Shown here: positions 17,340-25,600 of the stretch, one piece after another
Position numbering within the stretch: position 1 is the stretch's first letter
Layout of the letters: the number at the start of each line of letters is the position of its first letter
Origin: Hormoscilla sp. GUM202
GTDB lineage: Bacteria > Cyanobacteriota > Cyanobacteriia > Cyanobacteriales > Desertifilaceae
Length of the DNA stretch: 64,000 nt
Reading direction: 5' to 3'
Assembly: GCA_005518205.2 (NCBI GenBank)
Contig: RFFC02000022.1
Location: 62,001 to 126,000 of the forward strand
Translations under genes and position numbers: made by a program
Notes under the pieces: generated by a model
What the model saw: the letters and a program-made list of their open reading frames with translations, nothing else
Database searches by the model: none
Told to the model about the DNA's origin: nothing

Positions 17340-18643
17340 TACTGCTTCACCATTCCTTCATATCGCTGAGATATCACATAAGTTTGAATCTGTTTGGCCG
17401 TATCTATGGCCACGCCCACCAGAATCAACAGAGAGGTAGCTCCCAAACCCTGAAATGTTCGCACTCGCGTGGCTGATTCTACCGCTGTGGGGACGATCGC
17501 CACTAGACCGAGAAAGATTGCTCCCAAGAATGTCAATCGGTTCAATACCCGTTCTATGTACTCGCTAGTGGCCCGACCGGGACGAATCCCGGGAATACTA
17601 GACCCCATTTTCTTCAAATTCTGAGACATATCTACCGGATTGATAATCAGGGAAGCATAGAAATAGCTGAAGAACACAATCATCGCCAGATAAAAGGGCA
17701 CATACAGCGTTCCCCCCGGACTCAGATACTGGACAGCACGCGCTAAACTTTCATTTCTGGTAAAATTCGCCAGAGTTACAGGCAGAATCAGCACTGCCGA
17801 GGCAAAGATGATCGGCATCACTCCGCCTTGGTTGAGTCGCAGTGGCAGGTAGTTGCTTTTTTCTAGATAAAGCTTGCGTCCCACCTGGCGACGGGCCGAA
17901 ATTATCGGTATTCGGCGAGTTCCCTCTTGCACGAACACAATCCCGACAATCATTACCAGGAATACTAGCACCAGGATGACTACCCCACCCACTAGATTGC
18001 GATCGCCTGAAGATGCGAGTTCGATCGTTTGTCCGATGGATCTGGGCAGAGTGGAAACAATATTCAGAAAAATCAGCAGGGATGCTCCATTCCCTATGCC
18101 CCGTTCCGTGATCAGCTCGCCCAACCACATCACGAACATGGAACCTGCAGTAAGAGCCAGCACTGTTTTGGCGATAAAGAATGGCCCCGGTTCTAAGGCT
18201 ACCTGTTGGGAACTTATCCACAGGGCTATACCCACGCTTTGAATCACTGCCCATCCCAGAGCTACGTAACGAGTTATCTGTGAAATCTTACGCCGACCGG
18301 CTTCCCCTTCATTTTTCTGCAAATCCTCCAATGATGGGATAGCTGCTGTCAACAGCTGCATAATGATGGAAGCATTAATGAAGGGCAAAATTCCCAGAGC
18401 AAATATCCCTAACTGAGAAAGGCCACCCCCACTGAACAGATCCAAAAATCCGACGATCGGGCTTCCTTCGATATTTGCCGCGAATCTCGCCCGGTCGATG
18501 CCCGGTACTGGTATATATATCCCCAGTCTTGCCAGAATCAACATCCCAATGGTGAGCAGCACCCTGCCTCTGAGACCTGCTGCTTGCGCCATCTGCATGA
18601 ATGTTTCCTGAGCGCTGGGGGTCTTGTCTCGACTAACCGCCAT
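17339..18643 (-). CDS. secY: preprotein translocase subunit SecY
   Basis: The channel subunit of the Sec translocon in plasma and thylakoid membranes. The 434-aa protein has ten predicted membrane spans; recognisable segments include RLGIYIPVPGID, the plug-region FSGGGLSQLGIFALGI, YVALGWAVIQ and NPVDMSQNLKKMGSSIPGIR in the cytosolic loop that meets the ribosome or SecA. It follows rplO by 72 nt and shares a base with adk. Confidence 0.97.
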   Translation of the reverse strand: MAVSRDKTPSAQETFMQMAQAAGLRGRVLLTIGMLILARLGIYIPVPGIDRARFAANIEGSPIVGFLDLFSGGGLSQLGIFALGILPFINASIIMQLLTAAIPSLEDLQKNEGEAGRRKISQITRYVALGWAVIQSVGIALWISSQQVALEPGPFFIAKTVLALTAGSMFVMWLGELITERGIGNGASLLIFLNIVSTLPRSIGQTIELASSGDRNLVGGVVILVLVFLVMIVGIVFVQEGTRRIPIISARRQVGRKLYLEKSNYLPLRLNQGGVMPIIFASAVLILPVTLANFTRNESLARAVQYLSPGGTLYVPFYLAMIVFFSYFYASLIINPVDMSQNLKKMGSSIPGIRPGRATSEYIERVLNRLTFLGAIFLGLVAIVPTAVESATRVRTFQGLGATSLLILVGVAIDTAKQIQTYVISQRYEGMVKQ

Positions 18644-18715
18644 AATTACCTCTACATCATACTTTGCACGGACCTACTCCTCTCCCCAGGGATAGTACAT
18701 TGGATCGCGTGCTGT

Positions 18716-19171
18716 TTAATTTGATGAATCTGGGACGACGCAACTACCACCGGCTGACTCGATTTTTTGGCGAGCCGAAGCTGTAAACCCAGCTGCCTTT
18801 ACTTGCAGCGGCACCTGCAACTCTCCGTCTCCCAATATTTTCAGCGGTCCTTTATCAGCCGTGACAATGCCTGCCTCCATCAACGAAGCCAGGGTCACTT
18901 CCGTATTTGCCGGTAGTGATGCCAGTTTGCTTACATTGATCGTAGTATATTGCCGCCGATTTATTACCGTAAAGTGCTTTAACTTGGGGATGCGACGATA
19001 CAGGGGCAGTTGTCCCCCCTCAAAACCCGGTCTCGTGCCGCGACCCGATCGGGATTTTTGTCCCCGCATGCCAAATCCGCCGCTTGCTCCTTGACCGGCA
19101 GAAATCCCCCTCCCGATCCGCCGACGGCGTTTGCGAGAGCCTTTTTTCGGCACAGCATCTTGTAGTCTCAT
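18716..19171 (-). CDS. rplO: 50S ribosomal protein uL15
   Basis: A 151-aa uL15. The glycine- and arginine-rich N-terminus (KKGSRKRRRRIGRGISAGQG, RGQKSRSGRG) that threads through 23S rRNA is followed by the globular domain ending GGSCVVPDSSN. It follows rpsE directly; rpmD (uL30), found here in many bacteria, is absent, as is normal in cyanobacteria. Confidence 0.96.
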   Translation of the reverse strand: MRLQDAVPKKGSRKRRRRIGRGISAGQGASGGFGMRGQKSRSGRGTRPGFEGGQLPLYRRIPKLKHFTVINRRQYTTINVSKLASLPANTEVTLASLMEAGIVTADKGPLKILGDGELQVPLQVKAAGFTASARQKIESAGGSCVVPDSSN

Positions 19172-19232
19172 GTCATTTGTCAGTTGTTAATTGTTATTTG
19201 CGTAGGACTTGTCCCCCCTGTCCGGGATGTCC

Positions 19233-19784
19233 CTATGCATAGAGGTTTTCAATGGGAATCCCCCGTTCTTGGGCAACTTGAGCAAAAGTGCGCAGACTTG
19301 CCAGGGCCTCCACCGATGCTCTAGCGTTGTTCAGAGGATTATTTGAACCCAGTTGCTTTGCTAGCACATTGCGGACACCAGCTAATTCTAACACCGTGCG
19401 CACGGCACCACCAGCAATTACACCAGTCCCCGGTGCTGCTGGTCGCATCATCACCTTAGCACCAGTGGCAATGCCACTGGTGGGATGGGGAATGGAGTAG
19501 GACTTGCTGAGGGGCACCTCAATCAAGTGCTTTTTCGCGTCGGCGACTCCTTTTTTCACGGCACCGATCACGTCACTGGCCTTGCCAACTCCCACTCCCA
19601 CTTGACCCCGTTCATTGCCCACAACCACTATCGCCCGGAAGCTGAGCTTTTTACCCCCTTTCACCACTTTCGTCACCCGGCGGATCTGCACCACCCGTTC
19701 TTGCCATTCTGATTCTTTTTCCCGAGTGCGGTTACTTTTCTTCCGACCGCCAGCGCCCTTTTCTTTTTCGCTGTTTTTTTCCAT
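19233..19784 (-). CDS. rpsE: 30S ribosomal protein uS5
   Basis: A 183-aa uS5, involved in decoding accuracy and helicase activity of the ribosome. It has WQERVVQIRRVTKVVKGGKK, the loop FRAIVVVGNERGQVGVGVGK and RPAAPGTGVIAGGAVR. The first 20 residues are a Lys/Glu-rich extension (KNSEKEKGAGGRKKSNR). It lies 64 nt after rplR. Confidence 0.96.
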   Translation of the reverse strand: MEKNSEKEKGAGGRKKSNRTREKESEWQERVVQIRRVTKVVKGGKKLSFRAIVVVGNERGQVGVGVGKASDVIGAVKKGVADAKKHLIEVPLSKSYSIPHPTSGIATGAKVMMRPAAPGTGVIAGGAVRTVLELAGVRNVLAKQLGSNNPLNNARASVEALASLRTFAQVAQERGIPIENLYA

Positions 19785-19848
19785 TTATTTGTGCCCCATC
19801 TAGATTGCCAGCTTTCAAGTTCTCTATACTGTTGCCCATGGCATTTTA

Positions 19849-20214
19849 CTAAAAATCCAACCCGGCCTCGCGAGCTGCTTCTGCTAGGGCTTGGATACGA
19901 CCGTGATAGAGGTTGCCACCTCGATCGAATACTACCTTTTCCACTCCTTTTGCCTTTGCCCGTTCGGCAACTAACTTGCCTACTTCTGTCGCTGCGGCAC
20001 AATTTTGTCCCTTCGAGTTCAGTTGGCTTTTCACTTGCGGTTCTAGGGTTGAGGCTGCGGCCAAGGTATGTTGCTGGCTATCGTCTATCACCTGTGCATA
20101 AATGTTTTGATGAGAACGAAACACTGCTAGGCGAGGACGTTCTGTTGTTCCCTCTAATTGACGACGAATTCTACCATGCCTGCGCTGCTTTGATTCTCTT
20201 TTTGTCAGCTTCAT
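19849..20214 (-). CDS. rplR: 50S ribosomal protein uL18
   Basis: A 121-aa uL18, the 5S rRNA-binding partner of uL5. It has RIRRQLEGTTERPRLAVFRS, HIYAQVIDD-like NIYAQVIDDSQQHTLAAAST and the C-terminal VVFDRGGNLYHGRIQALAEA, then REAGLDF. It starts 2 nt after the rplF stop. Confidence 0.96.
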   Translation of the reverse strand: MKLTKRESKQRRHGRIRRQLEGTTERPRLAVFRSHQNIYAQVIDDSQQHTLAAASTLEPQVKSQLNSKGQNCAAATEVGKLVAERAKAKGVEKVVFDRGGNLYHGRIQALAEAAREAGLDF

Positions 20215-20216
20215 TT

Positions 20217-20780
20217 TTATTTCTTCCCTGCCTTACCAGCCTTACGTCTGACGAATTCTCCGACATAGCGAATGCCTTTGCCTTTGTAAACTTCTGGCGG
20301 GCGGACGGCACGGATTTTGGCTGCCATGTTGCCCACCACTTCCTTGTCAATGCCACTGACTACTACTAATGTCCCTGTTTTAACTGCCTTCCCGGCGTTG
20401 TCTTCTACTGAGAATTCCACCTTCGGGGGGGGTTCAATTTCCACAGGATTGCTGTAACCCACGTTTAAGGTCAGGTTTTTGCCGTTCAGTTGGGCCCGAT
20501 AACCCACACCCTGAATTTCCAGACGCCGCTTAAATCCTTGGTCTACCCCTTCTATCATGTTGGCTACTAGGGTCCGACTCAGTCCGTGACGCGATCGGGC
20601 TTTTCTGGACTCCGAATTCCGCTTAACCAGGATCGTACCATCCGACTGTTCCACCGTCACTTCCGATGGCAGGACACGGGACAGTTCGCCTTTTGGTCCC
20701 TTCACCGCCACCCCTTGACCATCGATGGTGACGCTTACTTTCTTGGGAATACTAATGGGACGCTTACCTATTCTCGACAT
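20217..20780 (-). CDS. rplF: 50S ribosomal protein uL6
   Basis: A 187-aa uL6 near the factor-binding site. MSRIGKRPISIPKKVSVTID is the start; the two similar domains and the signature PEVYKGKGIRYVGEFVRRKA are complete. It is 17 nt after rpsH. Confidence 0.97.
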   Translation of the reverse strand: MSRIGKRPISIPKKVSVTIDGQGVAVKGPKGELSRVLPSEVTVEQSDGTILVKRNSESRKARSRHGLSRTLVANMIEGVDQGFKRRLEIQGVGYRAQLNGKNLTLNVGYSNPVEIEPPPKVEFSVEDNAGKAVKTGTLVVVSGIDKEVVGNMAAKIRAVRPPEVYKGKGIRYVGEFVRRKAGKAGKK

Positions 20781-20797
20781 AATTAACCTCTGCTAAC

Positions 20798-21199
20798 TTA
20801 CCAGACATAGCAAAGCACTTCGCCTCCTATTCCTTGGCGTCTGGCTTCGCGGTCAGTCATTATCCCACTGGATGTGGATATAATCGCAATCCCAATCCCG
20901 CCCAGCACCCGAGGCAATTCTTTGCGGTTTTTGTATACCCGCAATCCCGGTCTGCTTATCCGTTTCAACTTGGTGATAATTGGGGTCCGGTTCTTGCCCT
21001 TATATTTTAATTCTATCGCCAAATACCGCTTAACTCCTTCTCCTGTTTCTTCAATTTCACCAATGAATCCTTCCTCTTTTAATACCTTAGCAATGCTGCG
21101 CGTCATTTTGGTTGCTGGCACGTTTGTTGTTTTATGTCGTGCTAGAGAAGCATTTCTAATGCGCGTTAGCATATCTGCAATCGTATCGTTTACCGCCAT
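20798..21199 (-). CDS. rpsH: 30S ribosomal protein uS8
   Basis: A 133-aa uS8, a primary binder of 16S rRNA and, in many bacteria, a regulator of the spc operon. It starts MAVNDTIADMLTRIRNA and ends with the signature GIGIAIISTSSGIMTDREAR and GGEVLCYVW. It follows rplE by 22 nt. uS14 (rpsN) is not present between rplE and rpsH, normal for this phylum. Confidence 0.97.
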   Translation of the reverse strand: MAVNDTIADMLTRIRNASLARHKTTNVPATKMTRSIAKVLKEEGFIGEIEETGEGVKRYLAIELKYKGKNRTPIITKLKRISRPGLRVYKNRKELPRVLGGIGIAIISTSSGIMTDREARRQGIGGEVLCYVW

Positions 21200-21221
21200 C
21201 TTTCCTCTGCCTCTTAATGCC

Positions 21222-21767
21222 TCACTTATCCCGGAAGGGCATGCCCATTTCTCGCAGCAAGGCGCGTCCCTCTTCGTCGGTGTTTGCTGTGGTGATGATA
21301 GAAATGTCCATGCCCCGAATTCGATCGATGCTGTCGTAGTCTACTTCTGGAAAGATTAGCTGCTCTTTCAATCCCAGAGTGTAGTTGCCCCGTCCGTCAA
21401 AGCTTTTGGGACTGACCCCCCGAAAGTCTCTGATCCTGGGCAGCGCTAGGTTGATTAACCGATCTAGAAAGGCATACATCCGCTCTCGCCGCAATGTTAC
21501 CATCACCCCTACGGGCATTCCTTGGCGGATTTTGAAGCCCGCGATCGCCTTTTTGGCCCTTGTCACTACTGGCTTTTGACCCGCGATCGCGGCTATTTCC
21601 TTGACAGAAGCTTCTAATGCCTTAGCATTTGATGAGGCTTCCCCTAACCCTCTGTTCACGGTCACTTTTGCCACCTTCGGCACTTGATGGATATTGCTGT
21701 AACTAAACTTCTCCATCAGCGCGGGCACAATCTTCTCGTTGTATCGGTTTTTTAATTGTTCTGCCAT
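21222..21767 (-). CDS. rplE: 50S ribosomal protein uL5
   Basis: A 181-aa uL5, which binds 5S rRNA and touches the P-site tRNA. LKNRYNEKIVPALMEKFSY, KVAKVTVNRGLGEASSNAKA and the DISIITTANTDEEGRALLRE region are present. It is 60 nt after rplX. Confidence 0.97.
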   Translation of the reverse strand: MAEQLKNRYNEKIVPALMEKFSYSNIHQVPKVAKVTVNRGLGEASSNAKALEASVKEIAAIAGQKPVVTRAKKAIAGFKIRQGMPVGVMVTLRRERMYAFLDRLINLALPRIRDFRGVSPKSFDGRGNYTLGLKEQLIFPEVDYDSIDRIRGMDISIITTANTDEEGRALLREMGMPFRDK

Positions 21768-21827
21768 TTACCCCCCCTTGCAACTTCTGTGTCCCCCGAG
21801 TCGCGGTTGAGCGGGGTACACGGGTAA

Positions 21828-22196
21828 CTAATCATCAATTATTTCTCCCGTCTTTTTCAGTATTCTCACCTTCTTGCCATCCTCATTGGTAGTGTAGCCT
21901 ACCCGCGACGCTACCTTTTCTTTTTCTGAATAAAGCATGACATTTGAGCTATGAATCGGTCCTTCAAATATCTTTATTTGACCTGATTCCCCTTCTTGCT
22001 TCGGTTTAACATGCTTTGTTTTTTTGTTCACCTCCTTTACTACTACTTTGCTCTCTTTTGGCAAGGTTCTGAGCACCTCTCCCACCTTGCCTTTGTCGTT
22101 GCCAGCAATTACCTGCACCTTGTCACCTTTTTTGACATGCATCTTGTATCGCATGGGACGATCGCCAGTGCTTTTCGCACCCTTCTTGTTGGCCAT
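21828..22196 (-). CDS. rplX: 50S ribosomal protein uL24
   Basis: An early assembly protein. The ATG at 22196 overlaps the rplN stop (TGATG) by one base and gives 122 aa starting MANKKGAKS; an in-frame GTG one codon further upstream is less likely. The KOW motif is KKGDKVQVIAGNDKGKVGEV, followed by HVKPKQEGESGQI. It has a short basic N-terminal extension relative to E. coli. Confidence 0.95.
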   Translation of the reverse strand: MANKKGAKSTGDRPMRYKMHVKKGDKVQVIAGNDKGKVGEVLRTLPKESKVVVKEVNKKTKHVKPKQEGESGQIKIFEGPIHSSNVMLYSEKEKVASRVGYTTNEDGKKVRILKKTGEIIDD

Positions 22197-22561
22197 CACA
22201 ACACCTCCGGCGCTAAGGAAATTATCTTGGTATAGTTCTTATCCCGTAGTTCTCTGGCTACTGGCCCAAACACCCGGGTTCCCCTGGGATTACCCTCTGG
22301 GTTGACAATCACAGCAGCGTTGTCGTCAAAGCGAATACTCATACCGCTCTCCCGACGCAGTCCCTTACGGGTACGGACGATCACAGCTCTAACTATATCT
22401 GACTTTTTGATCGCCATATTCGGGCTGGCGTCTTTGACAACGCCGATAATTACATCTCCGACGCTAGCATAGCGTCGGTTTCCTCCGAGGACACGAATGC
22501 ACATTATTTTCCGTGCCCCGCTGTTATCAGCTACATTCAGGTAAGACTCTTGTTGAATCAC
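22196..22561 (-). CDS. rplN: 50S ribosomal protein uL14
   Basis: A 121-aa uL14 at the subunit interface, a bridge protein and the binding site of the silencing factor RsfS. MIQQESYLNVADNSGARKIM starts it and the signature RGLRRESGMSIRFDDNAAV, VNPEGNPRGTRVFGPVAREL completes it. Coupled by a one-base overlap to rplX. Confidence 0.97.
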   Translation of the reverse strand: MIQQESYLNVADNSGARKIMCIRVLGGNRRYASVGDVIIGVVKDASPNMAIKKSDIVRAVIVRTRKGLRRESGMSIRFDDNAAVIVNPEGNPRGTRVFGPVARELRDKNYTKIISLAPEVL

Positions 22562-22577
22562 GGTTTTGGCCTTTTAA

Positions 22578-22976
22578 TTAGCTATTAGCTTCTGCTTCTG
22601 GACTAGATGCTTCTGGACTCCCAGCTGCTTCTGGACTCACAGGTGCTTCTGGACTCCCAGCTGCTTCTGGACTAGATGCTTCTGGACTAGATGCTGCTTC
22701 TGGACTCGCAGATGCACTCAAGTCTTTGACTTTGGCTTCTTTGGTAAGAATCTCACTCACCATCCAGCGTTTGGTGCGGCTGAGGGGTCGCGTTTCTCTA
22801 ATCCGCACCCGATCGCCCTCTTTGCACCGGTTTTCTTCGTCATGAGCTTTATAGCGCTTAGTACGCACCATAATTTTGCCGTACTTCTGGTGGGCGCTGC
22901 GGTTTTCTACTGCCACCACCACGGTTTTCTGCATCTTGTCGCTGACGACTACACCAACCCTCTCTTTAATCGGCAT
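22578..22976 (-). CDS. rpsQ: 30S ribosomal protein uS17 with a repetitive acidic tail
   Basis: Residues 1-85 are an ordinary uS17: MPIKERVGVVVSDKMQKTVV, KRYKAHDEENRCKEGDRVRI and ETRPLSRTKRW. Family members are usually 80-90 aa. This one continues for about 45 residues as a low-complexity Ser-Pro-Glu-Ala tail (SPEAASSPEASSPEAAGSPE and so on), encoded by an imperfect repeat of TCTGGACTC-type units at 22600-22710. The frame is clean to TAA at 22578. The tail is acidic and probably disordered at the ribosome surface. rpmC, the next gene upstream, has a similar but unrelated tail. Confidence 0.95.
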   Translation of the reverse strand: MPIKERVGVVVSDKMQKTVVVAVENRSAHQKYGKIMVRTKRYKAHDEENRCKEGDRVRIRETRPLSRTKRWMVSEILTKEAKVKDLSASASPEAASSPEASSPEAAGSPEAPVSPEAAGSPEASSPEAEANS

Positions 22977-22982
22977 ATTACT

Positions 22983-23294
22983 TTACGTTGCCTCCTCTGC
23001 CTCTGCTACCTCTGCCTCTGCTACCTCTGCCTCTGCTACCTCTGCCTCTGCTACCTCTGCCTCTGCTACCTCTGGGGCCTTTGCCCTGGTTGCTGCCAGT
23101 TCTCTTTCCCGTTGTACTGTCATCAGATGAGCCTGCCGGTGCCTCGTATGTTTGACTAGGTGGGTTTTTTCCTCTGACTGATTAGTACTTTTCTTGAACC
23201 TTAAGTCAAATAGTTCCTTTTTGACGGCTTTAATCTGTTCGCTCAGTTCTTCATCACTCAGCTTTCTCGCCTCTTCAATCTTCGGTAAAGCCAT
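22983..23294 (-). CDS. rpmC: 50S ribosomal protein uL29 with a repetitive acidic tail
   Basis: Residues 1-70 match uL29: MALPKIEEARKLSDEELSEQ and the KKELFDLRFKK signature at the tunnel exit. The family norm is 60-75 aa; here about 33 residues follow as repeats of EVAEA (APEVAEAEVAEAEVAEAEVA), from a 15-bp tandem repeat at about 22985-23070. The tail is strongly acidic. It lies near the exit tunnel where trigger factor and SRP dock, so an effect there is conceivable but only inferred. It is separated by 6 nt from rpsQ and 4 nt from rplP. Confidence 0.95.
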   Translation of the reverse strand: MALPKIEEARKLSDEELSEQIKAVKKELFDLRFKKSTNQSEEKTHLVKHTRHRQAHLMTVQRERELAATRAKAPEVAEAEVAEAEVAEAEVAEAEVAEAEEAT

Positions 23295-23298
23295 TGTA

Positions 23299-23715
23299 CT
23301 AATGCTCCGTTTCGCGGACTACGAACTTTGTTTTAATCGGCAATTTGTGAGAAGCAAGGCGCATCGCTTCTCTCGCCGTTGCTTCTGGTACGCCCGCTAT
23401 TTCATAGAGTATGCGTCCGGGCTTCACTACTGCTACCCAAAATTCTGGGTTCCCTTTACCAGAACCCATCCGGGTTTCTGCGGGGCGCATAGTTACTGGT
23501 TTATCGGGAAAGATTCTAATCCATATTTTCCCACCCCGGCGGATATAACGGGTCATGGCACGGCGACCTGCTTCAATTTGGCGGGATGTGATCCAGTGAG
23601 GTTCGAGTGCTTGTAAAGCATACTCACCGAAGTTAATCTTATTCCCACTTGAGGCCATTCCCTTCATCCGACCTCGATGTTGCTTGCGGAATTTTGTTCT
23701 TCTGGGACTTAACAT
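23299..23715 (-). CDS. rplP: 50S ribosomal protein uL16
   Basis: A 138-aa uL16, needed for A-site function. MLSPRRTKFRKQHRGRMKGM starts it and the KPVTMRPAETRMGSGKGNPE signature is present, including the conserved Arg that is hydroxylated in some bacteria. It is preceded by a 294-nt spacer after rpsC. Confidence 0.97.
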   Translation of the reverse strand: MLSPRRTKFRKQHRGRMKGMASSGNKINFGEYALQALEPHWITSRQIEAGRRAMTRYIRRGGKIWIRIFPDKPVTMRPAETRMGSGKGNPEFWVAVVKPGRILYEIAGVPEATAREAMRLASHKLPIKTKFVVRETEH

Positions 23716-24009
23716 ATCCTTTGTCCGTTTTCATTTGCGTAGGGCTACAAGAGCTGCCCCTTTTCAGCTTCTCCTGATTGCGATCGCGCTTATTCTAGAT
23801 GGGGGAGAAACTCCTATCTACATCTGGGTGCTCTCCTTTTCCCTCTCCCCGATTTGTCAGTTCTCAACTCTTTTCACCACTGACCGGCGATACAAGTCTT
23901 ACTAAGCTGTCGTGCAGTTAAATTGCTACGCTCAAACCACACTCGCTCCTCGTTCTCAATGGCTTTCCCCCTGCATTAATTTTGCCTGATAGAATGCCAG
24001 AATTGCTTA
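23716..24009. other. 294-nt spacer inside the S10-spc operon
   Basis: This gap between rpsC and rplP is unusually long for the operon, where most spacers are under 100 nt. It has no supported frame, no tRNA-like fold and no clear terminator. An internal promoter or processing site is possible but not recognisable. Confidence 0.35.
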
Positions 24010-24747
24010 TTAACCATCATTAGAACGGTCTTCAAATTGCTGACGGCGTCGTGGTTGTCGCCTCCGACCACCTGGGGGCGGTGCTGCTGCGGCTTGCAGT
24101 TCTTCTTGTCCGGGAATTATTTCCCCTTTGAAGACCCAAATTTTCACTCCCAGGATGCCATAGATTGTCTGGGCTGGGCGGTAAGCGTAGTCGATGTCTG
24201 CTCTTAAGGTATGCAGGGGTACTCTCCCTTCCCTGGTCCATTCCGTCCGCGCAATTTCTGCTCCGTTTAATCTGCCACTGACTTGCACTTTTATGCCCTG
24301 AACGTTAGCCCGCTGTGCCCTTTGAATGGCTTGACGGACTACCCGGCGAAATGATACCCGTCTTTCTAGTTGTTGAGCAATATATTCTGCTAGCAGTGCT
24401 GCATCGGCATCCACTCTGGCCACTTCTACTACGTTAATCCGGATTTGCCGATCGCTGCTTCCCAAAGTGGCCTGCAATCCCGTGCGCAAGGATTCAATAC
24501 CGGCTCCTCCCCGACCTACCACTACACCGGGTCTGGCCGTGCGCACTTCCAATTCTATTTGGTCTGCTTTCCGTTCTATTCGTACTTCCGAGATCCCCGC
24601 ATTGCTCAGATTTTTTTCTACGTACCCACGAATTTTATAGTCCTCTTGCAATATGTCTGGATAATGCTTGGCATCAGCATACCACCGCGATCGGTGTTCT
24701 TTGGTCACCCCCAGACGAAACCCTATTGGATGTATTTTCTGTCCCAC
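24010..24747 (-). CDS. rpsC: 30S ribosomal protein uS3
   Basis: A 245-aa uS3 at the mRNA entry. MGQKIHPIGFRLGVTKEHRS, the type-2 KH domain with VVGRGGAGIESLR and the C-terminal ARTEWTREGRVPLHTLRADI are all present. The last 25 residues are a Pro/Gly/Arg/Gln-rich tail (PPPGGRRRQPRRRQQFEDRS). It is 21 nt after rplV. Confidence 0.97.
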   Translation of the reverse strand: MGQKIHPIGFRLGVTKEHRSRWYADAKHYPDILQEDYKIRGYVEKNLSNAGISEVRIERKADQIELEVRTARPGVVVGRGGAGIESLRTGLQATLGSSDRQIRINVVEVARVDADAALLAEYIAQQLERRVSFRRVVRQAIQRAQRANVQGIKVQVSGRLNGAEIARTEWTREGRVPLHTLRADIDYAYRPAQTIYGILGVKIWVFKGEIIPGQEELQAAAAPPPGGRRRQPRRRQQFEDRSNDG

Positions 24748-24768
24748 TATGAAACCTCTTACTCTTGC

Positions 24769-25134
24769 TTATCTCTCGTCGTCTAATTTCGGGGCTACTG
24801 CTACCGTAATATGACAGGTCGGCTTGCGAATCTGGTAAGCTCTTCCTTGAGCGCGGGGTCTATAGCGTTTCAATGCTGGTCCCCCATCTGCATAGGCTTT
24901 ACTTATAACTAAGTCCCTCCGGTTTAGTCCCTGATTATGTTCGGCATTTGCTGCTGCCGACATCACTACCTTTCTCACCGGTTCGCAAGCTCGATAGGGC
25001 ATAAACTCCAGTATTGTTAGCGCATCTTGGTACTCTCGCCCTCTGATCTGGTCTAGTACCCGACGCACTTTATGGGGAGACATGCGGATGTATTTCGCGA
25101 TCGCCTTTGTTTCTGAATCTGTATCTATTGCCAT
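24769..25134 (-). CDS. rplV: 50S ribosomal protein uL22
   Basis: A 121-aa uL22 whose loop lines the exit tunnel. It contains AKYIRMSPHKVRRVLDQIRG and the signature GPALKRYRPRAQGRAYQIRK. It is 113 nt downstream of rpsS. Confidence 0.96.
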   Translation of the reverse strand: MAIDTDSETKAIAKYIRMSPHKVRRVLDQIRGREYQDALTILEFMPYRACEPVRKVVMSAAANAEHNQGLNRRDLVISKAYADGGPALKRYRPRAQGRAYQIRKPTCHITVAVAPKLDDER

Positions 25135-25247
25135 TTCCCCTTTTCCTTCTTGCTAGTCTAGCATCAACCGGGTTTCTCTTATTCGCTCAACTCCTGGTGA
25201 ACATTTTACCACAATCAACCCTGGATATTTCTCCTTTTGCTCGTCTG

Positions 25248-25526
25248 CTATCTCCGAGATTTTTTATCTCCCTTAGTATGACCCCGAAAGGTGCGCGTTG
25301 GGGCGAATTCTCCCAATTTATGTCCGACCATCTGCTCGCTGATAAACACTGGCACGTGCTGCTTGCCATTGTGGACTGCGATCGTATGGCCGATCATCTG
25401 GGGCACTATTGTCGAGGCCCGAGACCAAGTCTCGATCACTTGCTTTTGGCCTTTTTCGTTCAGCTTTTCGATTTTACTCAGCAGATGATCTGCTACGAAC
25501 GGTCCTTTCTTTAATGAACGAGACAT
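25248..25526 (-). CDS. rpsS: 30S ribosomal protein uS19
   Basis: A 92-aa uS19 on the 30S head. MSRSLKKGPFVADHLLSKIE and the signature KLGEFAPTRTFRGHTKGDKK are complete. It follows rplB by 74 nt. Confidence 0.97.
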   Translation of the reverse strand: MSRSLKKGPFVADHLLSKIEKLNEKGQKQVIETWSRASTIVPQMIGHTIAVHNGKQHVPVFISEQMVGHKLGEFAPTRTFRGHTKGDKKSRR

Positions 25527-25600
25527 TTTTCTTTTCTTTGTTAGTTACGTCGGACGGACGCCTCCGGGCGCCTCGCCGGGGGGGTTTCTGTTATTAACCC

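Noticed and set aside
17751..18254. 167-aa frame inside secY
   Set aside because: A shadow frame of secY; the secY frame has clear membrane segments and family motifs.
18660..19240. Missing rpmD between rpsE and rplO, missing rpsN and missing rpsJ before rplC
   Set aside because: These absences are the normal cyanobacterial arrangement, not gene loss in this strain.
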